This document shows, one piece after another, positions 1-8,418 of a stretch of DNA of 64,000 bases. The stretch is from Pseudomonas chlororaphis subsp. piscium (GTDB taxonomy: Bacteria; Pseudomonadota; Gammaproteobacteria; Pseudomonadales; Pseudomonadaceae). The DNA is taken from the NCBI RefSeq assembly GCF_003850345.1, contig NZ_CP027707.1, forward strand, positions 1,984,001 through 2,048,000, given 5' to 3'. A program made the position numbers and the translations under genes. Numbering within the stretch: position 1 is the stretch's first letter; the number at the start of each line of letters is the position of its first letter. The notes beneath the pieces are model-generated. The model had not been told where the DNA came from. It did no database searches and saw nothing but the letters and a program-made list of their open reading frames with translations.

Positions 1-242
1 GCTTTCTTGAAGTATTCGCGGGAGATTTCTTTGAGGGGCAGGAAGCCGTGGCGCTCAGAGCCGAAATCGACAAAGGCAGCCTCGAGGCTTGGTTCGATGC
101 GAGTGATACGGCCTTTATAGATGTTGGCCTTCTTCTGCTCGCGTGCACCGGATTCGATGTCCAGGTCGTAGAGGCGTTGGCCATCTACCAGTGCAACACG
201 CAACTCTTCGGGTTGAGTTGCGTTAATCAGCATTCTTTTCAT
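1..242 (-). CDS. rne: Ribonuclease E, N-terminal fragment (runs off window start)
   Basis: Only the first 80 codons are present. The product begins [20 protein letters not shown] and continues with [20 protein letters not shown], the hallmark start of RNase E/G leading into the S1 RNA-binding domain. RNase E is the endonuclease that initiates mRNA decay and rRNA/tRNA maturation and scaffolds the degradosome at the inner membrane; its catalytic DNase-I-like domain and C-terminal scaffold lie outside the window. Transcribed away from rluC, an arrangement shared by gamma-proteobacteria. The long untranslated leader behind the ATG is expected to carry autoregulatory structure. Start is ATG at 242. 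Confidence 0.95.
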   Translation of the reverse strand, partial: MKRMLINATQPEELRVALVDGQRLYDLDIESGAREQKKANIYKGRITRIEPSLEAAFVDFGSERHGFLPLKEISREYFKK

Positions 243-640
243 GTAGTACCGTCGGTTTCCGGGCTGCCGGAAACGGCGTTCGGCACACACGACTTCTCAC
301 GGTCGGTGTCAGGTGCGTCAGGAGCGGTTGGCCGCTCCAGTGTCTAGCGAGACTCGACCAGTTGGGACGAACTCGCGACTCACGCGTCCTGCTTGCTGGG
401 GTGACAAAAGGCACCTCTTAAGCAAAAGCTCAATCAGGAGGAGGAATCAACCGGCGACTGTGGACGAGATGAAGCGTCTTGATAAAGCCTAATGCTACAC
501 AGTCCGACGGTTGTGCATCTCCACCCTACACGTATCCCTGATAATTCGGGTGCTGCCGCGCGCAGAATCCGCAGCGGGTTGGCATTTACCGTGAGCTCCG
601 AAAGGGGAGCTCACGCATCATGGCTAATTTAGGCGGTGTT
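243..640 (-). promoter_or_regulatory. Structured 5' leader of rne (rne-II-like)
   Basis: About 400 nt separate the rne ATG from the next plausible transcription start. On the transcribed strand it contains a perfect 9-bp hairpin, GTGAGCTCC pairing with GGAGCTCAC around a 6-nt loop (591-599 with 606-614). RNase E leaders in enterobacteria (rne5) and in Pseudomonas (the rne-II RNA motif) are cleaved by RNase E to control its own level. The assignment to rne-II is from position and genus; I did not match the motif consensus base by base. Confidence 0.55.
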
Positions 641-958
641 TCCGAAGCGCTCGCTCGGGTTCGTTCGTAGCTGACTGCACTTTGTGAACTGGCCGTGAAT
701 ATTTGCTCGAAAGGCGAGTGGGAACTCTGCTTTTCGGCGTGCTTCAGGCCTCATGTCACCTGCGCTTGTTACAACTGCAAAACTCCACCGTTCGTAGCGA
801 AAGCCCCGTAGGATGGCCTCGCATCCTGGTGAATTGCGTTGGTCAGGGCCGGCTGTTGGCCGTTGGTCCGCTGTCCAGGCCGCTTTTGGCGGCGTTCGCG
901 ACTATAGCAGTAATCATTAAGTGCTTCAATTCCATAAAAAATTGTTATCATTTGCGCC
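641..958. other. Intergenic region between the rne leader and rluC
   Basis: No credible gene. It must hold the divergent promoters of rne and rluC. The last 60 bases before rluC are AT-rich, in contrast to the surroundings, and include TTATCA about 10 bases before the ATG, but no convincing -35/-10 pair could be fixed. Short overlapping ORFs on both strands here show no recognisable protein. Confidence 0.5.
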
Positions 959-1915
959 ATGACGACTACTGCCCCCTCGACCCCAGGCGTTCAACTGCTT
1001 GAGGTCTCGCCGGAATATGCCGGCCAACGAATCGACAATTTCCTCCTCGCTCGGCTCAAAGGCGTGCCCAAGACCTTGATTTACCGCATTTTGCGCAAAG
1101 GCGAAGTGCGAGTGAACAAGGGCCGGATCAAGCCCGAATACAAGCTGCAGGCGGGCGATATCGTGCGCGTGCCGCCGGTGCGTGTGCCGGAGCGTGACGA
1201 ACCTGTGCCGGTGGCGCAGGGGCTGTTGCAGCGCCTGGAGGCTTCGATTGTCTATGAAGACAAAGCCCTGATCGTGATCAACAAGCCCGCTGGCATTGCC
1301 GTGCATGGCGGCAGTGGTCTGAATTTCGGGGTGATTGAAGCCTTTCGTCAGTTGCGCCCGGACGCCAAGGAGCTGGAGCTGGTTCACCGTCTCGACCGCG
1401 ATACTTCCGGCCTGCTGATGATCGCCAAGAAGCGCAGCATGCTGCGCCATCTACATGAAGCCTTGCGCGGCGATGGTGTCGACAAGCGCTACATGGCGTT
1501 GGTGCGCGGCAACTGGGCGACCTCGATCAAGCAGGTCCGCGCGCCGTTGCTCAAGAGCAACCTGCGTTCCGGCGAGCGCATGGTCGAAGTGAACGAAGAG
1601 GGCAAGGAGGCCTTGACCGTATTCAAGGTGCTGCGCCGTTTCGGTGACTTCGCCACCATGGTCGAAGCCAAGCCGGTGACCGGTCGTACCCACCAGATTC
1701 GTGTGCATACCTTGCATGCCGGGCATTGCATTGCTGGCGACAGCAAGTACGGCGATGACGATTTCACCAAGGAAATTCGTGACCTGGGCGGTAAGCGTCT
1801 GTTTCTGCATGCCTACATGCTGACCGTGCCGCTGCCCGATGGTGGCGAGCTGAAATTGCAGGCGCCGGTGGATGAAATGTGGGCCAAGACTGTGGAGCGC
1901 CTGAGTGCACCCTGA
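959..1915 (+). CDS. rluC: 23S rRNA pseudouridine(955/2504/2580) synthase RluC
   Basis: 318 residues, usual length for RluC. An N-terminal S4 RNA-binding domain (about residues 20-80, with [20 protein letters not shown]) is followed by the RluA-type catalytic domain with the signature [12 protein letters not shown], whose second Asp is the catalytic residue, and the later GRTHQIRVH motif. It converts three uridines of 23S rRNA in the peptidyl-transferase region to pseudouridine. Divergent from rne as in many gamma-proteobacteria. Its stop codon overlaps the start of the following HAD gene by 11 bases, so the two are probably translationally coupled. Confidence 0.95.
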   Translation: MTTTAPSTPGVQLLEVSPEYAGQRIDNFLLARLKGVPKTLIYRILRKGEVRVNKGRIKPEYKLQAGDIVRVPPVRVPERDEPVPVAQGLLQRLEASIVYEDKALIVINKPAGIAVHGGSGLNFGVIEAFRQLRPDAKELELVHRLDRDTSGLLMIAKKRSMLRHLHEALRGDGVDKRYMALVRGNWATSIKQVRAPLLKSNLRSGERMVEVNEEGKEALTVFKVLRRFGDFATMVEAKPVTGRTHQIRVHTLHAGHCIAGDSKYGDDDFTKEIRDLGGKRLFLHAYMLTVPLPDGGELKLQAPVDEMWAKTVERLSAP

Positions 1916-2567
1916 TTACAAGCTGCTGATCTTCGACTGGGACGGCACCCTGGCCGACTCCATTGGTCGGATAGTCGAGGCCATGCATGTGGCCTCCGAT
2001 CGCTCGGGGTTTGCCCGGTGCGATGATTTCGCGGTCAAGGGCATCATCGGCCTGGGATTGCCGGAGGCGATCCGTACGCTGTATCCGCACATCAGCGATG
2101 CCGAGCTGGTGGATTTCCGCCAGCACTATGCCGATCACTACATCGCTCTCGAGGCTGAGCCTTCTCCGTTGTTTGCCGGGGTGGTGCAGTCTCTCGAAGC
2201 TTTCCGGCGCGAGGGATATCATCTGGCGGTAGCGACCGGCAAGGCGCGTCGTGGCCTGGATCGAGTGTTGAAGGCTCATGGCTGGGAAGATTATTTCGAC
2301 ATCACCCGCGCTGCCGACGAAACCGCGAGCAAGCCTCATCCGTTGATGCTCGAGCAGATCCTGGCACATTGCGAGGTGCGCCCCGAGCAGGCGTTGATGG
2401 TCGGGGATTCCTCCTTCGACCTGCTGATGGCGCGCAACGCAGGCATGGCATCGGTTGCGGTCAGTTATGGCGCGCAATCGCTGGAGGCCTTGCAGGCTTA
2501 CGAGCCACGCCTGTCTATCGATAGTTTTCCTCAATTGCATGCCTGGCTCAGCCAGCGGGGCAATTGA
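1905..2567 (+). CDS. HAD-superfamily hydrolase (phosphoglycolate-phosphatase-like)
   Basis: 220 residues from a GTG start that lies inside the end of rluC. HAD motif I is [10 protein letters not shown] (nucleophile and acid Asp near residues 11 and 13), motif II TG near 'VATGKARRG', and the K/DD region 'KPHP...[12 protein letters not shown]'. The cap is of the all-helical C1 type seen in Gph-like and beta-phosphoglucomutase-like phosphatases. Substrate is unknown; a house-cleaning role or phosphoglycolate is plausible. It sits between rluC and sppA, an order conserved in Pseudomonas, with an 18-base gap to sppA. Confidence 0.88.
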   Translation: MHPDYKLLIFDWDGTLADSIGRIVEAMHVASDRSGFARCDDFAVKGIIGLGLPEAIRTLYPHISDAELVDFRQHYADHYIALEAEPSPLFAGVVQSLEAFRREGYHLAVATGKARRGLDRVLKAHGWEDYFDITRAADETASKPHPLMLEQILAHCEVRPEQALMVGDSSFDLLMARNAGMASVAVSYGAQSLEALQAYEPRLSIDSFPQLHAWLSQRGN

Positions 2568-2585
2568 GTCTTTTGGGGTAAAGGC

Positions 2586-3575
2586 ATGAGCGACGAATGG
2601 AAAGCACCGAGCAAATCGGCTGCCGACAGTGCTGACGACAAGAGCTGGAAACTGTTGGAAAAAACCCTGCTGGCCGGTGTGCAAGAGCAGCGGCGTTCAC
2701 GGCGCTGGGGGATTTTCTTCAAGTTTCTGACCTTTGTTTATCTGCTTGTGGCCCTGGCGCTGTTTACGCCGTTGATGGATATGGAAAAAACCGCTACCCG
2801 CGGTGCCGGTTACACGGCGCTGATCGAGGTGACGGGCATGATCGCGGACAAGGAGTCGGCGAGCGCCGACAACATCGTGACCGGCTTGCGTGCGGCTTTC
2901 GAGGATTCGAAAGTCAAGGGCATTGTGCTGCGTATCAACAGTCCTGGCGGTAGCCCGGTGCAATCGGGTTATGTCTATGACGAAATCCGTCGCCTGCGTG
3001 GTCTGCATCCGGATACCAAGGTCTATGCGGTGATTTCCGATCTGGGGGCTTCCGGCGCCTACTACATTGCCAGCGCTGCTGACCAGATTTATGCCGACAA
3101 GGCGAGCCTGGTGGGTTCCATCGGGGTTACGGCGGCCGGTTATGGTTTTGTCGGCGCCATGGAAAAGCTGGGTGTGGAGCGTCGTACCTACACCTCGGGT
3201 GAGCACAAGTCGTTCCTGGACCCGTTCCAGCCGCAGAAGCCCGAGGAAACCCAGTTCTGGCAGAGCGTGCTGGATACCACTCATCGCCAGTTCATCGCCA
3301 GCGTCAAGCAAGGGCGTGGCGAGCGTCTCAAGGACAAGGATCATCCGGAGCTGTTCTCCGGTCTGGTCTGGTCCGGCGAGCAGGCGCTGCAGCTGGGTTT
3401 GGTCGATGGTCTGGGGAATGCCAGCTCGGTTGCCCGGGATGTGGTCGGCGAGAAGGAGTTGGTGGATTTCACTGTTCAGGAGTCGCCTTTCGATCGCTTC
3501 TCGAGAAAGCTGGGTGCCAGTGTTGCCGAGCATCTGGCTATGTGGATGGGCTTTCAGGGGCCGACACTGCGCTGA
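2586..3575 (+). CDS. sppA: S49 family signal-peptide peptidase SppA (short form)
   Basis: 329 residues, the short (SppA_36K) class. One N-terminal transmembrane helix (about residues 45-65, KFLTFVYLLVALALFTPL) anchors the serine-protease domain in the inner membrane with the active site outside. The nucleophile region reads SDLGASGAYYIAS and the oxyanion region NSPGGSPVQSG; a Lys completes the dyad in this family. It degrades signal peptides left after secretion. It closes the rluC-HAD-sppA run and is followed by a strong intrinsic terminator. Confidence 0.92.
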   Translation: MSDEWKAPSKSAADSADDKSWKLLEKTLLAGVQEQRRSRRWGIFFKFLTFVYLLVALALFTPLMDMEKTATRGAGYTALIEVTGMIADKESASADNIVTGLRAAFEDSKVKGIVLRINSPGGSPVQSGYVYDEIRRLRGLHPDTKVYAVISDLGASGAYYIASAADQIYADKASLVGSIGVTAAGYGFVGAMEKLGVERRTYTSGEHKSFLDPFQPQKPEETQFWQSVLDTTHRQFIASVKQGRGERLKDKDHPELFSGLVWSGEQALQLGLVDGLGNASSVARDVVGEKELVDFTVQESPFDRFSRKLGASVAEHLAMWMGFQGPTLR

Positions 3576-3587
3576 TTGCGCTGCATC

Positions 3588-3617
3588 AAAAAAAGCCGGC
3601 CTTGTGGCCGGCTTTTT
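3588..3617. terminator. Bidirectional intrinsic terminator between sppA and yceF
   Basis: AAAAAAAGCCGGCC-TTGT-GGCCGGCTTTTTT: an 8-bp GC stem with A-tract before and T-tract after, so it can serve sppA on the forward strand and the convergent yceF on the reverse strand. Confidence 0.9.
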
Positions 3618-3630
3618 TATGGGTGGGCAG

Positions 3631-4209
3631 TCAGGGGATTTCCACGCCTTCGGCGAGCAGCATGTCTACCAGGCGGATCAGTGGCAGGCCGATCAGGCTG
3701 CTGGCGTCGCTGCCCTCGGTGCTGCGGAACAGGCTAATGCCCAGGCCCTCGGCCTTGAAGCTGCCGGCGCAGTCATAAGGCTGTTCGGCGTGCAGGTAGC
3801 GCTCGATGCGGGCGGGGTTCAACTCACGCATGTGTACGGTGAAAGGGATGCACTCGACCTGGCAGCGGCCGCTCTTGCTGTTGAGCAGGGCCAGGCCGGT
3901 GAGAAAAGTCACGCTGGCGCCGCTGGCGGCGAGCAACTGTTCGCGCGCCTTTTCGAAAGTGTGGGGCTTGCCGATAATGCGCTCGCCGAGCACCGCGACC
4001 TGGTCCGAGCCAATGATCAGGTGTCCTGGGTGGGTGGCGGCCAGCGCTCGGGCTTTCTCTTCGGCGAGGCGCTTGACCAGCTCGGTGGCGGATTCCCCGG
4101 GGCGGTGGCTCTCGTCGATATCCGGTGAGCTGCAGGTGAATGGCAGGCGCAGGCGGGTGAGCAATTCGCGACGGTAGGCCGAGCTTGAGGCAAGTAATAA
4201 AGGCAGCAT
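3631..4209 (-). CDS. yceF: Maf-like nucleotide pyrophosphatase (YceF, m7GTP type)
   Basis: 192 residues from the ATG at 4209, which has AGGAG six bases upstream; an ATG at 4215 is too close to that site and longer ORF extensions have no Maf homology. MLPLLLASSSAYRRELL is the Maf start, with 'DIDESHRPGE' and the base-recognition loop 'IIGSDQVAVLGERIIGKPHT'. Maf/HAM1-fold enzymes hydrolyse non-canonical nucleotides; the YceF branch prefers 7-methyl-GTP. Its place beside yceD-rpmF, as in E. coli, supports YceF rather than the dTTP/UTP-type YhdE. Transcribed divergently from yceD. Confidence 0.9.
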   Translation of the reverse strand: MLPLLLASSSAYRRELLTRLRLPFTCSSPDIDESHRPGESATELVKRLAEEKARALAATHPGHLIIGSDQVAVLGERIIGKPHTFEKAREQLLAASGASVTFLTGLALLNSKSGRCQVECIPFTVHMRELNPARIERYLHAEQPYDCAGSFKAEGLGISLFRSTEGSDASSLIGLPLIRLVDMLLAEGVEIP

Positions 4210-4277
4210 GCGCATCTCCTGAGGCTGGCCGCGAATTCTAGCGGGGCTTGCAAGTGACGGACAGGGCTGAATTTCCT

Positions 4278-4305
4278 TTGACATGGCCGGGGGCATCCCT
4301 ATAAT
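4278..4305 (+). promoter_or_regulatory. Sigma-70 promoter of yceD-rpmF-plsX
   Basis: TTGACA (4278-4283) and TATAAT (4300-4305) are both perfect consensus hexamers with a 16-bp spacer. Transcription should start near 4311-4313, only a few bases before the yceD ATG at 4315, which implies an almost leaderless transcript. Confidence 0.85.
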
Positions 4306-4314
4306 GCTGCGCCT

Positions 4315-4842
4315 ATGTTGAATGACCCGATTCCACCTCACGTTGACCCGCGCAAATTGGCTGACCGTGGCACCACCCTTCAAGGTGAACTGCTGCTGGC
4401 CGATTTGGAGAGACTCTGCGACCCGCTTTCCGACAATGTCGGTACGGTGCAGGCTAAATTCGTTTTCGAGCGTGACGAGCGTAAAGCTGTAGTTATCCAC
4501 AGCTCCATCGACGTCGAAGTCAAAATGGTTTGCCAGCGTTGTCTTGAGCTGGTCACCCTGCCGATCCATAGCGAATGCAGTTATGCTGTGGTGAAGGAGG
4601 GTGCGAATACCCAGTCGTTGCCGAAAGGTTATGACGTGCTGGAACTGGGCGAAGATCCTTTGGATCTGCAGGCTTTGATCGAGGAGGAGCTTTTGCTCGC
4701 CTTGCCCATCGTGCCTGCTCATCATCCGGAAGAATGCCAGCAGCCGGCGGGTCTCGATGAGCCCGAACCGAGCGAGGACGAGGTAACGCGGTCCAACCCG
4801 TTCAGTGTATTGGCGCAGTTAAAGCGTGACCCAAACGTTTAG
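4315..4842 (+). CDS. yceD: YceD family protein (DUF177), large-ribosomal-RNA accumulation protein
   Basis: 175 residues. The central CQRCLELVTL Cys pair and the acidic region 'EDPLDLQALIEEELLLALPIVPAH' plus the ending 'NPFSVLAQLKRD' are the family signature. YceD proteins are needed for normal 23S rRNA accumulation in bacteria and plants. Homologous N termini begin at the equivalent place, so the start at 4315 is retained although the consensus promoter leaves almost no leader and no Shine-Dalgarno site. It leads the yceD-rpmF-plsX operon and ends 13 bases before rpmF. Confidence 0.92.
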   Translation: MLNDPIPPHVDPRKLADRGTTLQGELLLADLERLCDPLSDNVGTVQAKFVFERDERKAVVIHSSIDVEVKMVCQRCLELVTLPIHSECSYAVVKEGANTQSLPKGYDVLELGEDPLDLQALIEEELLLALPIVPAHHPEECQQPAGLDEPEPSEDEVTRSNPFSVLAQLKRDPNV

Positions 4843-4855
4843 GAGTTAATCAATT

Positions 4856-5038
4856 ATGGCTGTTCAGCAGAACAAAAAATCCCGCTCTGCCCGTGACATG
4901 CGTCGTTCGCACGACGCTCTCGAGGCTAGCACCCTGTCCGTAGAAAAGACCACTGGTGAAGTTCACCTGCGTCACCACGTATCGCCAGAAGGCGTATACC
5001 GTGGTCGTAAAGTGATCGACAAGGGCGCTGACGAGTAA
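4856..5038 (+). CDS. rpmF: 50S ribosomal protein L32
   Basis: 60 residues: [20 protein letters not shown] at the N terminus and [16 protein letters not shown] near the C terminus, matching the zinc-free form of L32 found in gamma-proteobacteria (no CxxC pairs). A ribosomal large-subunit protein near the exit tunnel. A good SD (TTAGGAG) precedes the ATG. Between yceD and plsX, the standard order linking ribosome production with lipid synthesis. Confidence 0.97.
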
Positions 5039-5041
5039 TCC

Positions 5042-6052
5042 TTGTCCGCTCAAGTCATCGCGATTGACGCAATGGGCGGGGACTTCGGTCCCCGCAGCAT
5101 TGTTCAGGCCAGCCTTGCTTGCCTGTCTGCTACCCCCTCGCTGCACCTGGCCCTCGTCGGTCAACCTTTCCTTCTAGAAGAACTGATTTCCGGTCATTCG
5201 ACTGTGGATCGCGCGCGCCTGACGGTTGTGCCCGCTGCTGAAGTCATTGGCATGGATGAAAAACCTTCCCAGGCTTTGCGTGGCAAGCCGGATTCCTCCA
5301 TGCGGGTGGCGCTCGAGCTGTTGCGCGATGGCAAGGTCCAGGCCTGTGTCAGTGCCGGCAATACCGGTGCGCTGATGGCGTTGTCGCGTTATGTGCTGAA
5401 AACCCTTCCGGGCATCGATCGTCCGGCGATGGTGGCGGCTATTCCGACCCAGCGTGGCTATTGCCAGCTGCTGGATCTGGGGGCCAACGTCGATTGCAGC
5501 GCCGAGCACCTGTTCCAGTTCGCTGTCATGGGTTCGGTGGCGGCTGAGACGCTGGGGATCGTTCGTCCGCGAGTGGCATTGCTCAATATCGGCACTGAAG
5601 ACATCAAGGGCAATCAGCAGGTCAAGCTGGCGGCGAGCCTGTTGCAGAATGCCCGGGGTCTGAATTACATCGGTTTCGTCGAGGGCGACGGCTTGTATCG
5701 CGGCGAGGCGGATGTGGTGGTGTGCGACGGTTTTGTCGGCAATATCCTGCTCAAGTCCAGCGAGGGGCTGGCGACCATGATCGCGGCGCGTATCGAGGCG
5801 TTGTTCAAGAAAAATGCGGTTTCCCGTGTGGTGGGTGCCCTGGCGTTGCCACTGATGCGGCGTCTGCAGGCCGATCTGGCGCCGGCGCGGCACAATGGTG
5901 CGAGTTTTCTCGGTTTGCAGGGAATAGTCGTGAAAAGCCACGGTTCGGCGGGGGTTCAGGGCTTCCAGAGCGCGATTCAGCGGGCGTTGATCGAGATCCA
6001 GGAAAACCTCCCGGAGCGCCTGCACGGCCGGCTCGAAGATCTGTTGCTTTAG
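5042..6052 (+). CDS. plsX: Phosphate acyltransferase PlsX
   Basis: 336 residues beginning [12 protein letters not shown], the PlsX signature. The start appears to be TTG at 5042, three bases after the rpmF stop; the first in-frame ATG is inside the conserved IDAMGGD and cannot be the start. PlsX is a peripheral membrane enzyme that makes acyl-phosphate from acyl-ACP for phosphatidic-acid synthesis by PlsY. Conserved '[11 protein letters not shown]' and '[20 protein letters not shown]' regions are intact. Weak TTG start and tight spacing suggest coupling to rpmF translation. Confidence 0.95.
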   Translation: MSAQVIAIDAMGGDFGPRSIVQASLACLSATPSLHLALVGQPFLLEELISGHSTVDRARLTVVPAAEVIGMDEKPSQALRGKPDSSMRVALELLRDGKVQACVSAGNTGALMALSRYVLKTLPGIDRPAMVAAIPTQRGYCQLLDLGANVDCSAEHLFQFAVMGSVAAETLGIVRPRVALLNIGTEDIKGNQQVKLAASLLQNARGLNYIGFVEGDGLYRGEADVVVCDGFVGNILLKSSEGLATMIAARIEALFKKNAVSRVVGALALPLMRRLQADLAPARHNGASFLGLQGIVVKSHGSAGVQGFQSAIQRALIEIQENLPERLHGRLEDLLL

Positions 6053-6178
6053 GCGTTTGCGCTCGGAAATGCTTAAATGTGACCGCTCAGTTCAATTGGC
6101 CATCCAACTGTCAGTTTCTTGCGTCCACCGCGGTGTGGCGTCAATTCTCCGACGACAAGATCATTAGGGGCTTGTTAC

Positions 6179-7117
6179 ATGTCTGCATCCCTCGCATTCG
6201 TCTTTCCAGGACAGGGCTCGCAGTCCCTCGGCATGTTGGCCGAGTTGGGCGCGCAGTACCCGTTGATCCTCGAAACCTTCAAAGAAGCTTCCGATGCTCT
6301 GGGCTACGATCTCTGGGCCTTGACCCAAGAGGGTCCCGAAGAGCTGCTCAATCAAACCGATAAAACCCAGCCGGCCATTCTGACCGCCTCCATCGCCCTG
6401 TGGCGTCTGTGGCTGGCGGAAGGCGGCGCGCGCCCGGCATTCGTTGCCGGCCACAGCCTGGGTGAATACAGCGCGCTGGTTGCCGCTGGCAGCCTGACTC
6501 TGGGCGAAGCCGTGAAGCTGGTAGAGCGTCGCGGCCAGTTGATGCAAGAAGCCGTTCCCGCAGGACAGGGCGGCATGGCGGCGATTCTCGGCCTGGAAGA
6601 TGCCGATGTGCTGGCCGCTTGTGCCGAAGCCGCGCAAGGTGAAGTGGTCAGTGCAGTCAACTTCAACTCCCCGGGCCAGGTGGTGATCGCCGGCGCCAAG
6701 GCCGCTGTCGAGCGCGCCATCGAGGGTTGCAAGGCACGTGGCGCCAAGCGCGCCATGCCATTGCCGGTCAGCGTGCCATCGCACTGCGAGCTGATGCGTC
6801 CGGCCGCCGAGCGCTTCGCCGAGTCGATTGCCGCCATCAACTGGCAGGCACCACAGATTCCATTGGTCCAGAACGTCAGCGCCGATGTGGCGCCGGATCT
6901 CGACACCCTCAAGCGCGACCTGCTGGAGCAGCTGTACAAGCCGGTGCGTTGGGTGGAGTCGGTACAGGCTCTGGCGGCCAAAGGCGCTACCCAGCTGGTC
7001 GAGTGCGGTCCGGGCAAGGTCCTGGCGGGTCTCAACAAGCGCTGCGCCGAAGGCGTATCGACCTCTAACCTGAATACCCCAGATGCCTTCGCTGCCGCTC
7101 GCGCAGCGTTGGCCTGA
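6179..7117 (+). CDS. fabD: Malonyl-CoA:ACP transacylase FabD
   Basis: 312 residues from ATG 6179, preceded by TTAGGGG; an upstream in-frame ATG at 6119 adds 20 residues with no family similarity. VFPGQGSQ is the FabD start, GHSLGEYSAL carries the catalytic Ser (about residue 92), and the catalytic His is in 'SVPSHCELM'. It loads malonate onto AcpP for chain elongation. The 126-base gap after plsX may contain its own promoter. The cluster lacks fabH, as is usual in Pseudomonas. Confidence 0.95.
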   Translation: MSASLAFVFPGQGSQSLGMLAELGAQYPLILETFKEASDALGYDLWALTQEGPEELLNQTDKTQPAILTASIALWRLWLAEGGARPAFVAGHSLGEYSALVAAGSLTLGEAVKLVERRGQLMQEAVPAGQGGMAAILGLEDADVLAACAEAAQGEVVSAVNFNSPGQVVIAGAKAAVERAIEGCKARGAKRAMPLPVSVPSHCELMRPAAERFAESIAAINWQAPQIPLVQNVSADVAPDLDTLKRDLLEQLYKPVRWVESVQALAAKGATQLVECGPGKVLAGLNKRCAEGVSTSNLNTPDAFAAARAALA

Positions 7118-7133
7118 ATTAGGAGAAGCCTGC

Positions 7134-7874
7134 ATGAGTCTGCAAGGTAAAGTTGCATTGGTTACCGGCGCCAGCCGCGGTATTGGCCAGGCCATCGCGC
7201 TGGAGCTGGGTCGCCTGGGCGCGATCGTTGTGGGCACCGCAACTTCCGCTTCGGGCGCCGAGGGTATTGCTGCCACGTTGAAGGAAAACGGCATTCAAGG
7301 CACTGGCCTTGAGCTCAATGTCACCAGCGACGAGTCCGTTGCTGCCGTACTGGCCAGCATTCAGGAGCAGTTCGGCGCGCCGGCGATCCTGGTGAACAAC
7401 GCTGGTATTACCCGTGACAACCTGATGATGCGCATGAAAGACGACGAGTGGTACGACGTGATCGATACCAACCTGAACAGTCTGTATCGCCTGTCCAAGG
7501 GCGTTCTGCGCGGCATGACCAAGGCTCGCTGGGGTCGAATCATCAGTATCGGTTCGGTAGTGGGTGCCATGGGCAACGCTGGCCAAGTAAACTACGCCAC
7601 CGCCAAGGCAGGTCTGGAAGGTTTCAGTCGTGCTCTGGCGCGTGAGGTTGGCTCGCGGTCGATTACCGTGAACTCGGTGACCCCGGGTTTCATCGATACC
7701 GACATGACCCGCGACTTGCCTGACGCGCAGCGTGAAGCGCTGCAAACACAAATTCCGCTGGGTCGTCTGGGGCAGGCTCAAGAGATCGCGCAAGTGGTCG
7801 CTTTTCTTGCGTCCGACGGTGCGGCATACGTGACCGGGGCTACAATCCCGGTGAACGGCGGGATGTACATGTGA
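7134..7874 (+). CDS. fabG: 3-oxoacyl-ACP reductase FabG
   Basis: 246 residues, classical short-chain dehydrogenase. TGASRGIGQAIA is the NADPH-binding motif, NNAG follows, and the catalytic triad is Ser (ISIGSVVG), Tyr and Lys (NYATAKAG). It reduces 3-oxoacyl-ACP in each round of fatty-acid elongation. AGGAG lies nine bases upstream of the ATG at 7134; an earlier in-frame ATG at 7083 is inside fabD. 16 bases after fabD, so cotranscribed. Confidence 0.96.
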   Translation: MSLQGKVALVTGASRGIGQAIALELGRLGAIVVGTATSASGAEGIAATLKENGIQGTGLELNVTSDESVAAVLASIQEQFGAPAILVNNAGITRDNLMMRMKDDEWYDVIDTNLNSLYRLSKGVLRGMTKARWGRIISIGSVVGAMGNAGQVNYATAKAGLEGFSRALAREVGSRSITVNSVTPGFIDTDMTRDLPDAQREALQTQIPLGRLGQAQEIAQVVAFLASDGAAYVTGATIPVNGGMYM

Positions 7875-7952
7875 GTTAAATGTGACGGATTGCTTCAAAA
7901 AAATGTCATACGAGCTGTCTAAAATCCGTTATAAAGCTGCAATCAATTTATA

Positions 7953-8039
7953 GGCAGGTGGCCAAAGGGTTTGAGGAGTGAAGCTTTCAGTTGAAAAGCT
8001 GAAAAGCCTTTCTATACACTTACCCACTGGCCAGCTGCC
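7953..8039 (+). promoter_or_regulatory. Structured leader of acpP
   Basis: A 12-nt arm GGCAGGTGGCCA (7953-7964) can pair with TGGCCAGCTGCC (8028-8039), 11 of 12 positions matching. Inside lies a second hairpin, AGCTTTCA (7982-7989) with TGAAAAGCT (7992-8000). The structure ends about 30 bases before the acpP ATG and would form in the mRNA leader of this very highly expressed gene. Function is unproven; it may stabilise the mRNA or set its level apart from fabG. Confidence 0.5.
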
Positions 8040-8070
8040 TGAATTTGTCCATTAGGAGTGAAAACAAGGT

Positions 8071-8307
8071 ATGAGCACCATCGAAGAGCGCGTCAAGAAA
8101 ATCGTTGCTGAGCAACTGGGCGTTAAAGAAGAAGAAGTTGTTAACACCGCTTCCTTCGTTGAAGACCTGGGTGCCGACTCCCTTGACACCGTTGAGCTGG
8201 TGATGGCTCTGGAAGAGGAATTCGAGACCGAAATCCCTGACGAAGAAGCTGAAAAGATCACTACCGTTCAAGCAGCTATCGACTACGTTACCAGCCACCA
8301 GGCTTAA
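8071..8307 (+). CDS. acpP: Acyl carrier protein AcpP
   Basis: 78 residues, strongly acidic. The 4'-phosphopantetheine attachment Ser is in [18 protein letters not shown] (Ser about position 38). Carries growing acyl chains for FabD, FabG, FabF and PlsX encoded around it. SD TTAGGAG precedes the ATG. Separated from fabG by a 196-base structured leader and followed by an intrinsic terminator, so it is probably also expressed as a short abundant transcript. Ends SHQA. Confidence 0.98.
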   Translation: MSTIEERVKKIVAEQLGVKEEEVVNTASFVEDLGADSLDTVELVMALEEEFETEIPDEEAEKITTVQAAIDYVTSHQA

Positions 8308-8335
8308 TCGTATTTAGTCGTCTTTTGCTGTCATG

Positions 8336-8371
8336 GAAAAACCGCACTGCCGTAACGGCGTGCGGTTTTTT
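8336..8371 (+). terminator. Intrinsic terminator after acpP
   Basis: AAAAACCGCACTGCCG-TAA-CGGCGTGCGGTTTTTT forms a long GC stem with one small mismatch followed by a T-tract, 28 bases after the acpP stop. Partial read-through would feed fabF. Confidence 0.9.
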
Positions 8372-8418
8372 CTTTAGGCCTGATGCAAAGTGTCGTCATT
8401 AGAAAAAAGGAGAGTGCT

